This document shows positions 53,818-63,752 of a DNA stretch of 64,000 bases, piece after piece. How positions within the stretch are numbered: position 1 is the first letter of the stretch; each line of letters opens with the position of its first letter. The position numbers and the translations under genes were made by a program. The stretch spans positions 117,156 through 181,155 of the forward strand of contig JBFXAF010000009.1 in the NCBI GenBank assembly GCA_050184585.1, in the 5' to 3' direction. Source of the stretch: JBFXAF01 sp050184585. Its GTDB lineage: Bacteria > Pseudomonadota > Alphaproteobacteria > Rhizobiales > Rhizobiaceae. Under the pieces are notes generated by a model. That model worked only from the letters and a program-made list of their open reading frames with translations, made no database searches and was not told the DNA's origin.

Positions 53818-55172
53818 GTCGCCGACAGTCGGGTCATCGCCGCCTTGAATCGTTCGGCGATCGTCTCGCGGGCCTGATGGCGGCCCTCGCTCACCACCCG
53901 GTGGCCGCCGACCCAGACCGAATCGACATTGGCCCCGCCGGCGAAGATCCACGCGTCGAGGATTGCGTCCCCCGTCTTGCCGGCCAGCGTGGGATGATCG
54001 CTGTCAAGCGAAAGGAGGTCGGCCGACGCTCCGCTGGCGATCTCGGGCGCCGCAACGCCGAGCGACTGGGAGCCGCCGTGGCGGGCGCGGTCGAAGAGGT
54101 CGCGCCCGGTCGAGCCGCCGGGAGGCGCGATGACGTTGCGCTGCCGCATTCCGAGCCGCTGCGCGTATTCGAGCTGCCGCAACTCGTCCGCCACGCCGAT
54201 CAGAACGTTCGAGTCCGAGCCGATGCCGAAGGCGCCGCCCGCCTCGATGAACTGGCGGCCCGGAAAGATGCCGTCGCCGAGATTGGCTTCGGTGACAGGG
54301 CAAAGTCCCGCGACCGCGCCCGAGCGGGCCAGCGCTGTCGCTTCGGCGTCGGTCATGTGGGTCGCGTGGATCAGGCACCAGCGCCGGTCGAGCTTTGCAT
54401 GGTCGAGAAGCCACTCCACCGGCCGCCTGCCCGACCAGGCGAGGCAGTCTTCGACCTCCTTCACCTGCTCCGCGGCGTGGATATGAACCGGTCCGCCATT
54501 GGCCAGCGGCACGACGTCCGCGAGTTCCTCCGGCGTCACCGCCCGCAGGCTGTGCGGCGCGACGCCGACCGTCGTGCCGGGCAGCCGACCGGCGATGTTG
54601 CGCGCGCCTTCCATGATGCGGCCGAAGCGTTCGGAGTTGTTGATGAAGCGCCGTTGCCCTTCGTGCGGCGCCGCGCCGCCGAAGGTGGAGTGCGCGTAGA
54701 ACACCGGCAGGAGCGTCAGCGCCATGCCGGTCGTCTCGGCCGCAGAGGCGATGCGTTCGCACATCTCGGCGATGTTGGCGTAGGCGCCGCCGTCGCGGTC
54801 GTGGTGCAGGTAGTGGAACTCGCCGATACGGCAGAACCCTGACTCGAGCATTTCAACATAGAGCTGCGCGGCGACCGCCTCGACGTCGTCCGGGCTCATC
54901 GTCAGCGCGAAGCGGTACATCACCTCCCGCCAGGTCCAGAACGTGTCGGCGCCGGGGCCACGCGTCTCGGCGAGCCCCGCCATGCCGCGCTGGAACGCGT
55001 GGCTGTGCACGTTCGGCATCGCCGGCAGCAGGATGTCGGCGCGGCTGTCGTCCGGCTGCGCTGCCGCGCCAGCTTCGACCGCGGCGATCGTGCCGCGCGC
55101 CGAGACGACGACGCGCACGTCGTCGCGCCATCCGAGACTGGTCAGGGCCGTCCGGGCATGGATCGCGATCAT
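53814..55172 (-). CDS. hutF: Formimidoylglutamate deiminase
   Basis: A 452-residue amidohydrolase that removes ammonia from N-formimino-glutamate to give N-formyl-glutamate. The metal site is visible in LLPAMPNVHSHAFQRGMAGL (HxH), GGPVHIHAAEQ and the final Asp in GIGSDSNVLIG. Together with hutG it makes the five-step route of histidine breakdown, in place of HutG formiminoglutamase. It starts at an ATG at 55172 with GGAGGAG before it, and the operon partner is hutC. Confidence 0.95.
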   Translation of the reverse strand: MIAIHARTALTSLGWRDDVRVVVSARGTIAAVEAGAAAQPDDSRADILLPAMPNVHSHAFQRGMAGLAETRGPGADTFWTWREVMYRFALTMSPDDVEAVAAQLYVEMLESGFCRIGEFHYLHHDRDGGAYANIAEMCERIASAAETTGMALTLLPVFYAHSTFGGAAPHEGQRRFINNSERFGRIMEGARNIAGRLPGTTVGVAPHSLRAVTPEELADVVPLANGGPVHIHAAEQVKEVEDCLAWSGRRPVEWLLDHAKLDRRWCLIHATHMTDAEATALARSGAVAGLCPVTEANLGDGIFPGRQFIEAGGAFGIGSDSNVLIGVADELRQLEYAQRLGMRQRNVIAPPGGSTGRDLFDRARHGGSQSLGVAAPEIASGASADLLSLDSDHPTLAGKTGDAILDAWIFAGGANVDSVWVGGHRVVSEGRHQARETIAERFKAAMTRLSAT

Positions 55173-55215
55173 GGAACTCCTCCGGCGCGGTTGACCCGCT
55201 TGCCTTGAAGTGTAA

Positions 55216-55229
55216 TATGTATATACATA
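55216..55229. promoter_or_regulatory. HutC operator between hutF and hutI
   Basis: TATGTATATACATA is a perfect 14-bp palindrome in the middle of the 80-base divergent region. HutC proteins of Pseudomonas bind TGTATATACA-type sites, so this is very likely the operator for both hutFC and hutIHGU. Confidence 0.85.
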
Positions 55230-55252
55230 AAGCGCAACTGGGGAGGATGCGG

Positions 55253-56479
55253 ATGGCCGTGGAGGGGTTTTCGGCGGATCGGGTCTGGCGCAACGCGCGC
55301 CTTGCGACCCTGCGCGCCGACCTGCCCGGTCTGGGCGTCATCGAGAAGGGTGCGATCGCGTCCAAGGCCGGACGCATCGTCTTCGCTGGCACCGAGGACG
55401 ATCTGCCGCCTGGCATGACCCACGCCGCGACGGAGACCGATTGCGGCGGACGCTGGGTCACCCCCGGCCTTGTCGACTGCCACACCCATCTCGTCTTCGC
55501 CGGCGACCGCGCCAACGAGTTCGAGATGCGGCTCGCCGGGGCGAGTTACGAGGAGGTGGCTCGGGCCGGAGGCGGGATCGTATCGTCCGTGAAGGCGCTG
55601 CGCGCGGCCGGCGAGGATCGCCTCGTGCGCGAGACCCTGCCGCGCCTCGACGCGCTGATCGCCGAGGGCGTGACGACGGTCGAGGTGAAGTCGGGCTACG
55701 GCCTCGATCTCGAAAACGAGATGAAGACCCTCCGCGCCGCGCGGCGGCTGGGCGTCGAGCGTGGGGTCTCGATCACGACGACGTTTCTCGGCGCGCATGC
55801 TTTGCCGCCGGAGGCGAACGGCGACAGGGACGGCTACATCGAAAGGGTCGTCGACGAGATGCTCCCGGCAGTCGCGGGATCGGGCCTGGCCGACGCCGTC
55901 GACGGCTTCTGCGAGGGCATCGCGTTTTCACCTGCCCAGATCGCTCGCGTGTTCGATGCGGCGCGGGCGCTGGATCTTCCAGTCAAGCTTCACGCGGACC
56001 AGCTCTCCAATCTCGGCGGAGCGGCGCTTGCGGCACGCTACGGCGCGCTTTCGGCCGACCATCTGGAGCACATGGACGAGGCTGGCGCGGCCGCGATGGC
56101 GAAAGCCGGCACTGTCGCGGTCATGCTCCCGGGCGCCTACTACTTCATTCGCGAGACGAAACTCCCGCCGCTCGACCTGTTCCGCAAGCATGGCGTGCCG
56201 CTCGCCGTCGCCACCGACTGCAATCCGGGCACCTCGCCGATGACCTCGCTGCTGCTCGCCATGAACATGGCGGCGACGCTGTTCCGCATGACCGTGGACG
56301 AATGCCTTGCCGGCGTGACCCGCGAGGCCGCCCGGGCGCTCGGCAGGCTCGGCGAGATCGGCACGCTGGAGGTCGGCAAATGGGCGGACCTTGCGATCTG
56401 GAATATCGAGCGGCCCGCGGAGCTTGTCTACCGTTTGGGATACAACCCGCTCAACGCCCGCGTCTGGAGGGGCCGATGA
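55253..56479 (+). CDS. hutI: Imidazolonepropionase
   Basis: A 408-residue amidohydrolase that opens 4-imidazolone-5-propanoate to N-formimino-glutamate, the third step of histidine use. Metal ligands are in GLVDCHTHLVFAGDR, KLHADQLSNLGG, ADHLEHMDEAG and ATDCNPGTSPM. I use the ATG at 55253 with GGGAGG upstream; an ATG at 55247 is within that ribosome site. Its stop is overlapped by the hutH start (ATGA). Confidence 0.96.
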   Translation: MAVEGFSADRVWRNARLATLRADLPGLGVIEKGAIASKAGRIVFAGTEDDLPPGMTHAATETDCGGRWVTPGLVDCHTHLVFAGDRANEFEMRLAGASYEEVARAGGGIVSSVKALRAAGEDRLVRETLPRLDALIAEGVTTVEVKSGYGLDLENEMKTLRAARRLGVERGVSITTTFLGAHALPPEANGDRDGYIERVVDEMLPAVAGSGLADAVDGFCEGIAFSPAQIARVFDAARALDLPVKLHADQLSNLGGAALAARYGALSADHLEHMDEAGAAAMAKAGTVAVMLPGAYYFIRETKLPPLDLFRKHGVPLAVATDCNPGTSPMTSLLLAMNMAATLFRMTVDECLAGVTREAARALGRLGEIGTLEVGKWADLAIWNIERPAELVYRLGYNPLNARVWRGR

Positions 56480-58023
56480 CACACCTCATGCTGACCCCCG
56501 CCAACGCGACCCTCGCCGACTGGCGGGCGATCTGGCAGGGTGCGGTCCCGCGCCTCGATCCAGCCTGCCGGCCGAAGGTCCAGGCGAGCGCGGACGCCGT
56601 CGCCCGCATCCTCGCCAGGGGAGAGCCGGTCTACGGCATCAACACCGGCTTCGGGAAACTCGCCAGCGTGCGCATACCTGCCGAGGACCTCGAAACCCTG
56701 CAGCGCAACATCGTGCTTTCCCATGCCGCCGGCACGGGCGAGCCGATGCCGGTGCCGGTGGCTCGACTGATGATGGCGCTGAAGCTCGCCAGCCTCGCGC
56801 AGGGTGCATCCGGGGTCCGGCCGGAGACGTTGAACCTGCTCGAAGCAATGCTCGCCAGAGACGTGATTCCGGTCGTCCCGGCGCAGGGCTCCGTCGGCGC
56901 CTCGGGCGATCTCGCCCCGCTTTCGCATATGACCGCTCCCATGATCGGGGTGGGCGAATGCTTCACGCCGCAAGGCCGCGTGCCGACGGGCGTGGCCTTC
57001 GCCACCCACGGTCTGGAGCCGGTCACCCTCGGCGCGAAGGAGGGGCTGGCGTTCCTGAACGGCACGCAGTTCTCGACCGCATATGCGTTGGCCGCCCTGT
57101 TCGAGGCCGAGCGCCTGTTCCGCTCCGCGCTGGTCACCGGTGCGCTCTCGACCGACGCGGCCAAAGGCTCCGACGCGCCGTTCGATCCACGCATCCACAC
57201 GCTGCGCGGTCATCGCGGCCAGATCGAGACCGCCGAGACGCTGCGCGCCTTGATGGCCGGCAGCGCCATCCGCGAGTCCCATCGCATTGGCGACGAGCGG
57301 GTCCAGGATCCATACTGCCTTCGCTGCCAGCCGCAGGTCATGGGTGCGGCGCTCGACGTGCTCCGCAAGGCGGCCGACACGCTCGCCATCGAGGCCAATG
57401 GCGTCACCGACAATCCGCTGATCTTCCCAGGTGGTGAACTTGGGGACGATACCGCGCTCTCCGGCGGCAACTTCCACGCGGAGCCTGTCGCCTTCGCCGC
57501 CGACATGATCGCGCTCGCCGTGTGCGAGATCGGCTCGATCGCGGAACGCCGCATCGCCATGCTGGTCGATCCGGCCTTGTCCGGCATGCCGGCCTTCCTG
57601 ACGCCGAAGCCGGGCCTGAACTCGGGCTTCATGATCCCGCAGGTGACGGCGGCCGCGCTCGTGTCGGAGAACAAGCAGCGGGCTTATCCTGCGAGCGTGG
57701 ACTCGATCCCCACCTCCGCCAACCAGGAAGACCATGTCTCGATGGCCGCGCACGGCGCGCGCCGTCTGCTCGGCATGGTCGAGAACGCCACCGCGGTGAT
57801 CGGCATCGAGCTTCTGGCGGCGGCGCAGGGCTGCGACTTTCATGCGCCTCTGGCTTCCAGTTCGTCGCTCGAAGGCGTGCGCGCGCTCGTCCGCGCCGAG
57901 GTCCCGCATCTCGACGATGATCGTCATTTCCATCCCGACATGGAGGCCGCCAACGCCATGGTGCGCAGCGGGAGGGTGATTGCGGCAGCGGGCGCGGTGA
58001 CTCTCCCGGGGGTGGGGGGATGA
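56476..58023 (+). CDS. hutH: Histidine ammonia-lyase
   Basis: A 515-residue lyase that turns histidine into urocanate and ammonia. The MIO electrophile forms from A142-S143-G144 in GSVGASGDLAPLSH, the same serine number as the Pseudomonas putida enzyme. GINTGFGKL, NGTQFSTAYAL, HRGQIETAETLRALM, DNPLIF and SANQEDHVSM are further active-site pieces. Overlaps hutI and hutG by four bases each. Confidence 0.97.
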   Translation: MTHLMLTPANATLADWRAIWQGAVPRLDPACRPKVQASADAVARILARGEPVYGINTGFGKLASVRIPAEDLETLQRNIVLSHAAGTGEPMPVPVARLMMALKLASLAQGASGVRPETLNLLEAMLARDVIPVVPAQGSVGASGDLAPLSHMTAPMIGVGECFTPQGRVPTGVAFATHGLEPVTLGAKEGLAFLNGTQFSTAYALAALFEAERLFRSALVTGALSTDAAKGSDAPFDPRIHTLRGHRGQIETAETLRALMAGSAIRESHRIGDERVQDPYCLRCQPQVMGAALDVLRKAADTLAIEANGVTDNPLIFPGGELGDDTALSGGNFHAEPVAFAADMIALAVCEIGSIAERRIAMLVDPALSGMPAFLTPKPGLNSGFMIPQVTAAALVSENKQRAYPASVDSIPTSANQEDHVSMAAHGARRLLGMVENATAVIGIELLAAAQGCDFHAPLASSSSLEGVRALVRAEVPHLDDDRHFHPDMEAANAMVRSGRVIAAAGAVTLPGVGG

Positions 58024-58835
58024 CCCCCTCCTTCCTCACGATCACCCGCGGCGACGCGCCGCTGCTCGTCTCTTTGCCGCACACCGGCACGGACCTCGCC
58101 GACATCGGGGACGCGGTCGTTTCGCCATGGCTCGCGCGTCGCGACACCGACTGGTGGATCGACCGCCTCTATGACTTCGCCGCCGATCTCGGCGCGACGG
58201 TGATCCACACGGCGATCTCGCGGACCGTCATCGACGTGAACCGCGATCCGTCGGGCGTCTCGCTCTATCCCGGCCAGGCGACGACCGGGCTCTGCCCGAC
58301 GGAAACCTTCGACGGTGACCCGCTCTACAAGCCGGGCCGCGAACCCGGCGCCGGCGAGATCGAGCGGCGAAGGAAGAACTGGTTCGAGCCGTACCACGCC
58401 GCCTTGGCGGGCGAGATCGAACGGCTGAGGAAGAAGCACGCACGCATCGTCGTCTATGACTGCCATTCGATCCGCTCGGTCCTTCCACGCCTGTTCGAGG
58501 GAACGCTGCCGGTCTTCAACCTCGGCACGAACGACGCCCGCTCGGCCGACCTCGCACTCGTGGCCAAGGTCCGTTCGATCATGGTCGGGACCGGCGAGAG
58601 CTCTGTGGTCGACGGCCGCTTCAAGGGCGGCTGGATCACCCGCCGATACGGCCAGCCTGAAGACGGTGTCCATGCGATCCAGATGGAGCTGTCCAACCGC
58701 GGCTACATGCGCGAGCCGGACGAAAAGGGCGAGCCCGGCAACTGGCCGACCCCTTACGACGAGAGCTTCGCCGCACCGATGCGGACGACGCTGAAACGCA
58801 TCCTGACGACCGCCCGCGACTGGGCGGCTTCCTGA
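58020..58835 (+). CDS. hutG: N-formylglutamate deformylase
   Basis: A 271-residue N-formylglutamate amidohydrolase that releases formate and glutamate, the last step of the HutF branch. Family stretches: LLVSLPHTGTDLADIGDAVV, RRDTDWWIDRLYDFAADLG, INVNRDPSG-like IDVNRDPSGVSLYPGQ, VVYDCHSIRSVLPRLF and MELSNRGYMREP. Overlaps hutH by ATGA. The product is cytoplasmic. Confidence 0.95.
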   Translation: MTPSFLTITRGDAPLLVSLPHTGTDLADIGDAVVSPWLARRDTDWWIDRLYDFAADLGATVIHTAISRTVIDVNRDPSGVSLYPGQATTGLCPTETFDGDPLYKPGREPGAGEIERRRKNWFEPYHAALAGEIERLRKKHARIVVYDCHSIRSVLPRLFEGTLPVFNLGTNDARSADLALVAKVRSIMVGTGESSVVDGRFKGGWITRRYGQPEDGVHAIQMELSNRGYMREPDEKGEPGNWPTPYDESFAAPMRTTLKRILTTARDWAAS

Positions 58836-58850
58836 ATCCCGGAGGAACCG

Positions 58851-60521
<1,671 letters not shown>

Positions 60522-60715
60522 ACGCCGCAAAGGCCCGGCGGGAGGTGGATGGATTTTTCGCGTTTCCGCGAAGCGGCACACGGAAGGTCCCGGGATGTCA
60601 ACTCGTTGATCGAATTGGCGGCCGCGGCAGCCGGAAATTTGTTCACACCTGCCTTCCGGCCCCGGAATTCGCACTGTCCTTACGCGAAAGTCCCGGCTTC
60701 GATGCCGAATTCCCG
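60522..60715. other. Convergent intergenic region between hutU and lpdA
   Basis: About 194 bases between two convergent genes. A perfect six-base-pair hairpin TTCGCG-TTTC-CGCGAA lies at 60557-60572, but the T run precedes it rather than following it, so it is not a standard terminator in either direction. No gene was seen. Confidence 0.4.
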
Positions 60716-62110
60716 TCAGATGTGCAGCGCGTGGCCGAGCGCCCTGAGCGCCGATTCCGGAAACGCCTCGCTGAGCGTCGGATGCGCGTGGATGGTGCCG
60801 GCGATGTCCTCGAGCCGCGCGCCCATCTCGATCGCCAGACCGAAGGCGGCGGAGAGTTCGGAGACACCCCTGCCGACCGCCTGGATACCGAGCACGAGAT
60901 GGTTGTCGGCGCGGGCGACGATGCGCACGAAACCCTCCTCCGCCTCCATGGTCATGGCGCGGCCGTTGGCCTGGAACGGGAACGACGAGACCAGCACCTC
61001 GCGTTCGGCCTTCGCCTCGTCGGGTGAAAGGCCGGCCGAGACGATCTCGGGATCGGTGAAGCAGACGGCCGGGATCGCGCGCTTGTCCCATGCGCGTTTC
61101 CTGCCGGCGACGATCTCGGCCACCATCTCTCCCTGCGCCATGGCGCGATGGGCGAGCATCGGCTCGCCGGTGACGTCGCCGATCGCGAAGACGCCGCGCA
61201 TCGAGGTTCGGCACATCTCGTCGATACGGATCGAGCGGCCGTTGCGGTCGAGGTCGAGTTCCTCCAGCCCCCAGCCGTCGACATTGGGCCGGCGACCGAC
61301 GGTGACGAGGACTTTTTCGGCCGCGATCTTTTGGGCGTCGCCCTTGGCGTCATCCACCAGCAGCGCGCCGCCCTTCGTGTCGATGCCGGTCGCCTTAGCA
61401 CCGAGCAGCACCTCGACGCCAAGTTCGCCGAGCCGCTTGGCGACGGGCCGCGTCAGTTCGGAATCGTAGAGCGGCAGGATGCGGCTTTCCGCCTCGACGA
61501 CCGTGACCTTCGCGCCGAGCTTGGCGAAGGCGATGCCGAGTTCGAGGCCGATATAGCCCGCGCCGACGATGACGAGGTCCTTCGGCACGGCCTTAAGCGA
61601 CAGCGCCTCGGTCGAGGAGATCACGTTTCCACCGAAGGGCAGGAAGGACAGTTCGACGGGCACGGAGCCGGTGGCGATGACCACCTGCTCGGCGCGGATG
61701 ATCTGGGCGCCCGTCTCGGTCTCGACCTCGACGGTCTTGCCGTCGCGGAACCGCGCATGTCCCTGCACGGTCTTGACGCCAGCCTTCTTGAGCAGTCCCG
61801 CCACGCCGCCGGTGAGGCGCTGGACGATGCCGTCCTTCCACGCGATGGCGCGCTTCATGTCGAAGGCAGGCGAGGCGGCTGAGATGCCGAGCCTGCTCTT
61901 GCCAGACGCGTAATGCTGTAGCTTCTCGTACTCCTCGGCGACATGGATCAGCGCCTTCGAGGGGATGCAGCCGATGGTCAGGCAGGTGCCGCCGGGCTTC
62001 TTGGCCTCGACGATCACGGTGTCGACGCCGAGCTGGCCGGCGCGGATGGCGGCAACATATCCGCCCGGACCGGCGCCGATGACGAGCAGCTTGCAGATGA
62101 TTTCTTTCAT
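60716..62110 (-). CDS. lpdA: Dihydrolipoyl dehydrogenase (E3)
   Basis: A 464-residue FAD/NAD disulfide oxidoreductase that reoxidises lipoamide in 2-oxoacid dehydrogenase complexes. FAD loop GAGPGGYVAAIRAGQLG, redox pair C43-LTIG-C48 in GGTCLTIGCIPSKALIH, NAD-binding GAGYIGLELGIAFAKLG, and the catalytic His-Glu pair in HAHPTLSEAFPESAL at the C-terminus. It is read with the upstream E2 gene, so it probably serves the same complex. A 149-bp inverted-repeat element lies between the two genes. Confidence 0.95.
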   Translation of the reverse strand: MKEIICKLLVIGAGPGGYVAAIRAGQLGVDTVIVEAKKPGGTCLTIGCIPSKALIHVAEEYEKLQHYASGKSRLGISAASPAFDMKRAIAWKDGIVQRLTGGVAGLLKKAGVKTVQGHARFRDGKTVEVETETGAQIIRAEQVVIATGSVPVELSFLPFGGNVISSTEALSLKAVPKDLVIVGAGYIGLELGIAFAKLGAKVTVVEAESRILPLYDSELTRPVAKRLGELGVEVLLGAKATGIDTKGGALLVDDAKGDAQKIAAEKVLVTVGRRPNVDGWGLEELDLDRNGRSIRIDEMCRTSMRGVFAIGDVTGEPMLAHRAMAQGEMVAEIVAGRKRAWDKRAIPAVCFTDPEIVSAGLSPDEAKAEREVLVSSFPFQANGRAMTMEAEEGFVRIVARADNHLVLGIQAVGRGVSELSAAFGLAIEMGARLEDIAGTIHAHPTLSEAFPESALRALGHALHI

Positions 62111-62137
62111 GTCCGCACCGCATCGGGCCGATTGGAC

Positions 62138-62184
62138 CGACCCCCCTCTGGCCTGCCGGCCATCTCCCCCTCAAGGGGGGAGAT
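62138..62184 (+). repeat. Left arm of a perfect 47-bp inverted repeat (palindromic element)
   Basis: This 47-base arm starts CGACCCCCCTCTGGCCTGCC and ends CTCAAGGGGGGAGAT. It is the exact reverse complement of 62240-62286. The inner part CTCCCCCTCAAGGGGGGAG is itself nearly palindromic. With a 55-base loop the element spans 62138-62286 and would form a long hairpin in the lpdA/E2 transcript. Confidence 0.9.
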
Positions 62185-62239
62185 TGGATGTCGCGACTGC
62201 TTTCGCCAATCGTCTTGGCGGTAGGAAAGTGGCCGGCTG

Positions 62240-62286
62240 ATCTCCCCCCTTGAGGGGGAGATGGCCGGCAGGCCAGAGGGGGGTCG
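62240..62286 (-). repeat. Right arm of the perfect 47-bp inverted repeat
   Basis: Exact reverse complement of 62138-62184. The arm ends 17 bases before the E2 stop. The pair looks like a REP/MITE-type palindromic unit and sits between two genes of the same operon, where it could tune mRNA stability or attenuate lpdA. Confidence 0.9.
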
Positions 62287-62303
62287 TTGCCGGAAAAGCA
62301 TCC

Positions 62304-63752
62304 TCACCCCTCCACGAAGATCGTCGCCGGTGTCTCCAGCAGCGACTTCAGCCTTTGCACGAAAGTCGCCGCGTCCCACCCGTCGATGACGCGGTGGTCG
62401 AAGCCCGACGAGAGGTTCATCACCTTGCGCGGCTGGAACGCCGTGCCGTCCCATAGCGGCCGGATGGCCATCTTGTTGACGCCGACGATGGCGACCTCGG
62501 GATGGTTGATGACGGGCGTGGTCACGATGCCGCCCAGCGCGCCGAGCGAGCTGATGGTGATGGTCGAGCCGGTCAGTTCCTCGCGGGTCGCGGTGCCCTG
62601 CCGCGCGGCTTCGGCGATCCGGTTCACCTCCGCCGCGCAGTCCCAGATGTCGCGCGCCTCGCAGTGACGTGCAACGGGCACCATCAGCCCGCCGGGCGTC
62701 TGGGTCGCGATGCCGATGTGGACGCCGCCATGCTGGTGGACGATGCCGGCCTCGTCGTCGAAGGTCGAGTTCAAACGCGGCTGGTCGGCGATCGCCTTCA
62801 CCATCGCGCGCATCAGGAAGGGCAGGATCGTCAGCTTCGGACGGTCGGGCTTCTTGTCGCGGTTGAGCGTCGCGCGCAGTTCCTCCAGCGCCGTGACGTC
62901 GACCTCCTCGACATAGGTGATGTGGGGGATGCGCGACTTGGCGAGCTGCATCTTCTCGGCGATGCGGCGGCGCAGGCCGACGATCTTGATCTGCTCGACC
63001 GTCTCGTTTCGGGCGAGGCGCGGACCGACGGTCGACACGCCCGGCCCGCGCGCGAGGAAGGCGTCGAGATCGTCGTGGCCGATTCGGCCGGCCGGGCCGG
63101 AACCGGCGACCTGTCTCAGGTCGATGCCGGCCTCGCGGGCGCGCAGCCGCACGGCTGGCGAGGCGAGGGGGCGCTCGCCCTCGGCGCGGGGAGCGGCGGA
63201 TTTCGAGGTGGCGGACGGCGCACCCCCACCCCTTGCCCCTCCCCTCAAGGGGGAGGGGGATTCGGACATGTCGCGTGACGGTTTCTCATCCTTGCCGACC
63301 GGAGCCGGCCGGGCCTGTCGCGTCGCCCCGGCCTCGCCGGCCGGCTCGACGCCGCGCATCGTGTCGGCTTCATGCACCGCTTCGACCTTGCCGGTTTGTT
63401 CCTTCGGACCCGGCGTGGCCGTTTCCCCTCCCCCTTGAGGGGAGGGGTCAGGGGTGGGGGTATCTTTCGTCGCGGCAGGCTGTGCTCCGCCCGCCGCGAC
63501 ATTACCCTCGCCGGCCACCTTGATCCGCACGATCGGCGAGCCGACGGCGACGGTGTCGCCGATCTCTGCGCCGAGCCAGAGAATCTCGCCGTCGACGGGC
63601 GAGGGGATTTCCACCGTCGCCTTGTCGGTCATGACGGCGGCGAGAACGGCGTCCTCGCGCACGAGGTCGCCGACCTTGACGTGCCATTCGACGAGTTCGG
63701 CCTCGGCGACGCCTTCGCCGACGTCAGGAAGCTTGATGACATGCTCACCCAT
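62304..63752 (-). CDS. bkdB: Dihydrolipoamide acyltransferase (E2) of a 2-oxoacid dehydrogenase, probably branched-chain
   Basis: A 482-residue E2. One lipoyl domain (residues 1-78; Lys44 in MTDKATVEIPSP is the lipoyl site), a long Pro/Gly-rich linker (about 85-190), a peripheral-subunit-binding domain (about 195-235, SPAVRLRAREAGIDLRQVAG) and the catalytic domain with FDHRVIDGWDAATF (His about 452). The closest type is the branched-chain 2-oxoacid dehydrogenase E2. Two stretches of the linker (residues 98-110, TPTPDPSPQGGGE, and 165-177, SPSPLRGGARGGG) are encoded by two inverted copies of a palindromic repeat. Upstream E1 genes are outside or at the window edge. GAGG precedes the ATG. Confidence 0.92.
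   Translation of the reverse strand: MGEHVIKLPDVGEGVAEAELVEWHVKVGDLVREDAVLAAVMTDKATVEIPSPVDGEILWLGAEIGDTVAVGSPIVRIKVAGEGNVAAGGAQPAATKDTPTPDPSPQGGGETATPGPKEQTGKVEAVHEADTMRGVEPAGEAGATRQARPAPVGKDEKPSRDMSESPSPLRGGARGGGAPSATSKSAAPRAEGERPLASPAVRLRAREAGIDLRQVAGSGPAGRIGHDDLDAFLARGPGVSTVGPRLARNETVEQIKIVGLRRRIAEKMQLAKSRIPHITYVEEVDVTALEELRATLNRDKKPDRPKLTILPFLMRAMVKAIADQPRLNSTFDDEAGIVHQHGGVHIGIATQTPGGLMVPVARHCEARDIWDCAAEVNRIAEAARQGTATREELTGSTITISSLGALGGIVTTPVINHPEVAIVGVNKMAIRPLWDGTAFQPRKVMNLSSGFDHRVIDGWDAATFVQRLKSLLETPATIFVEG
63222..63258 (+). repeat. Palindromic repeat copy A inside the E2 linker
   Basis: 37 bases, starting ACCCCCACCCCTTGCCCC and containing CCCCTCAAGGGGGAGGGG. It is an inverted copy of 63425-63461 with only two mismatches. 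On the minus strand it is read in frame as SPSPLRGGARGGG. The CCCTCAAGGGGG core is shared with the arms of the 62138-62286 element. Confidence 0.85.
63425..63461 (-). repeat. Palindromic repeat copy B inside the E2 linker
   Basis: 37 bases, the opposite orientation of copy A (35 of 37 positions identical). It is read in frame as TPTPDPSPQGGGE. Both copies leave the E2 reading frame intact. Confidence 0.85.

Noticed and set aside
60557..60572. Hairpin after hutU as a rho-independent terminator
   Set aside because: The T run is on the wrong side for both strands and the stem is only six pairs.
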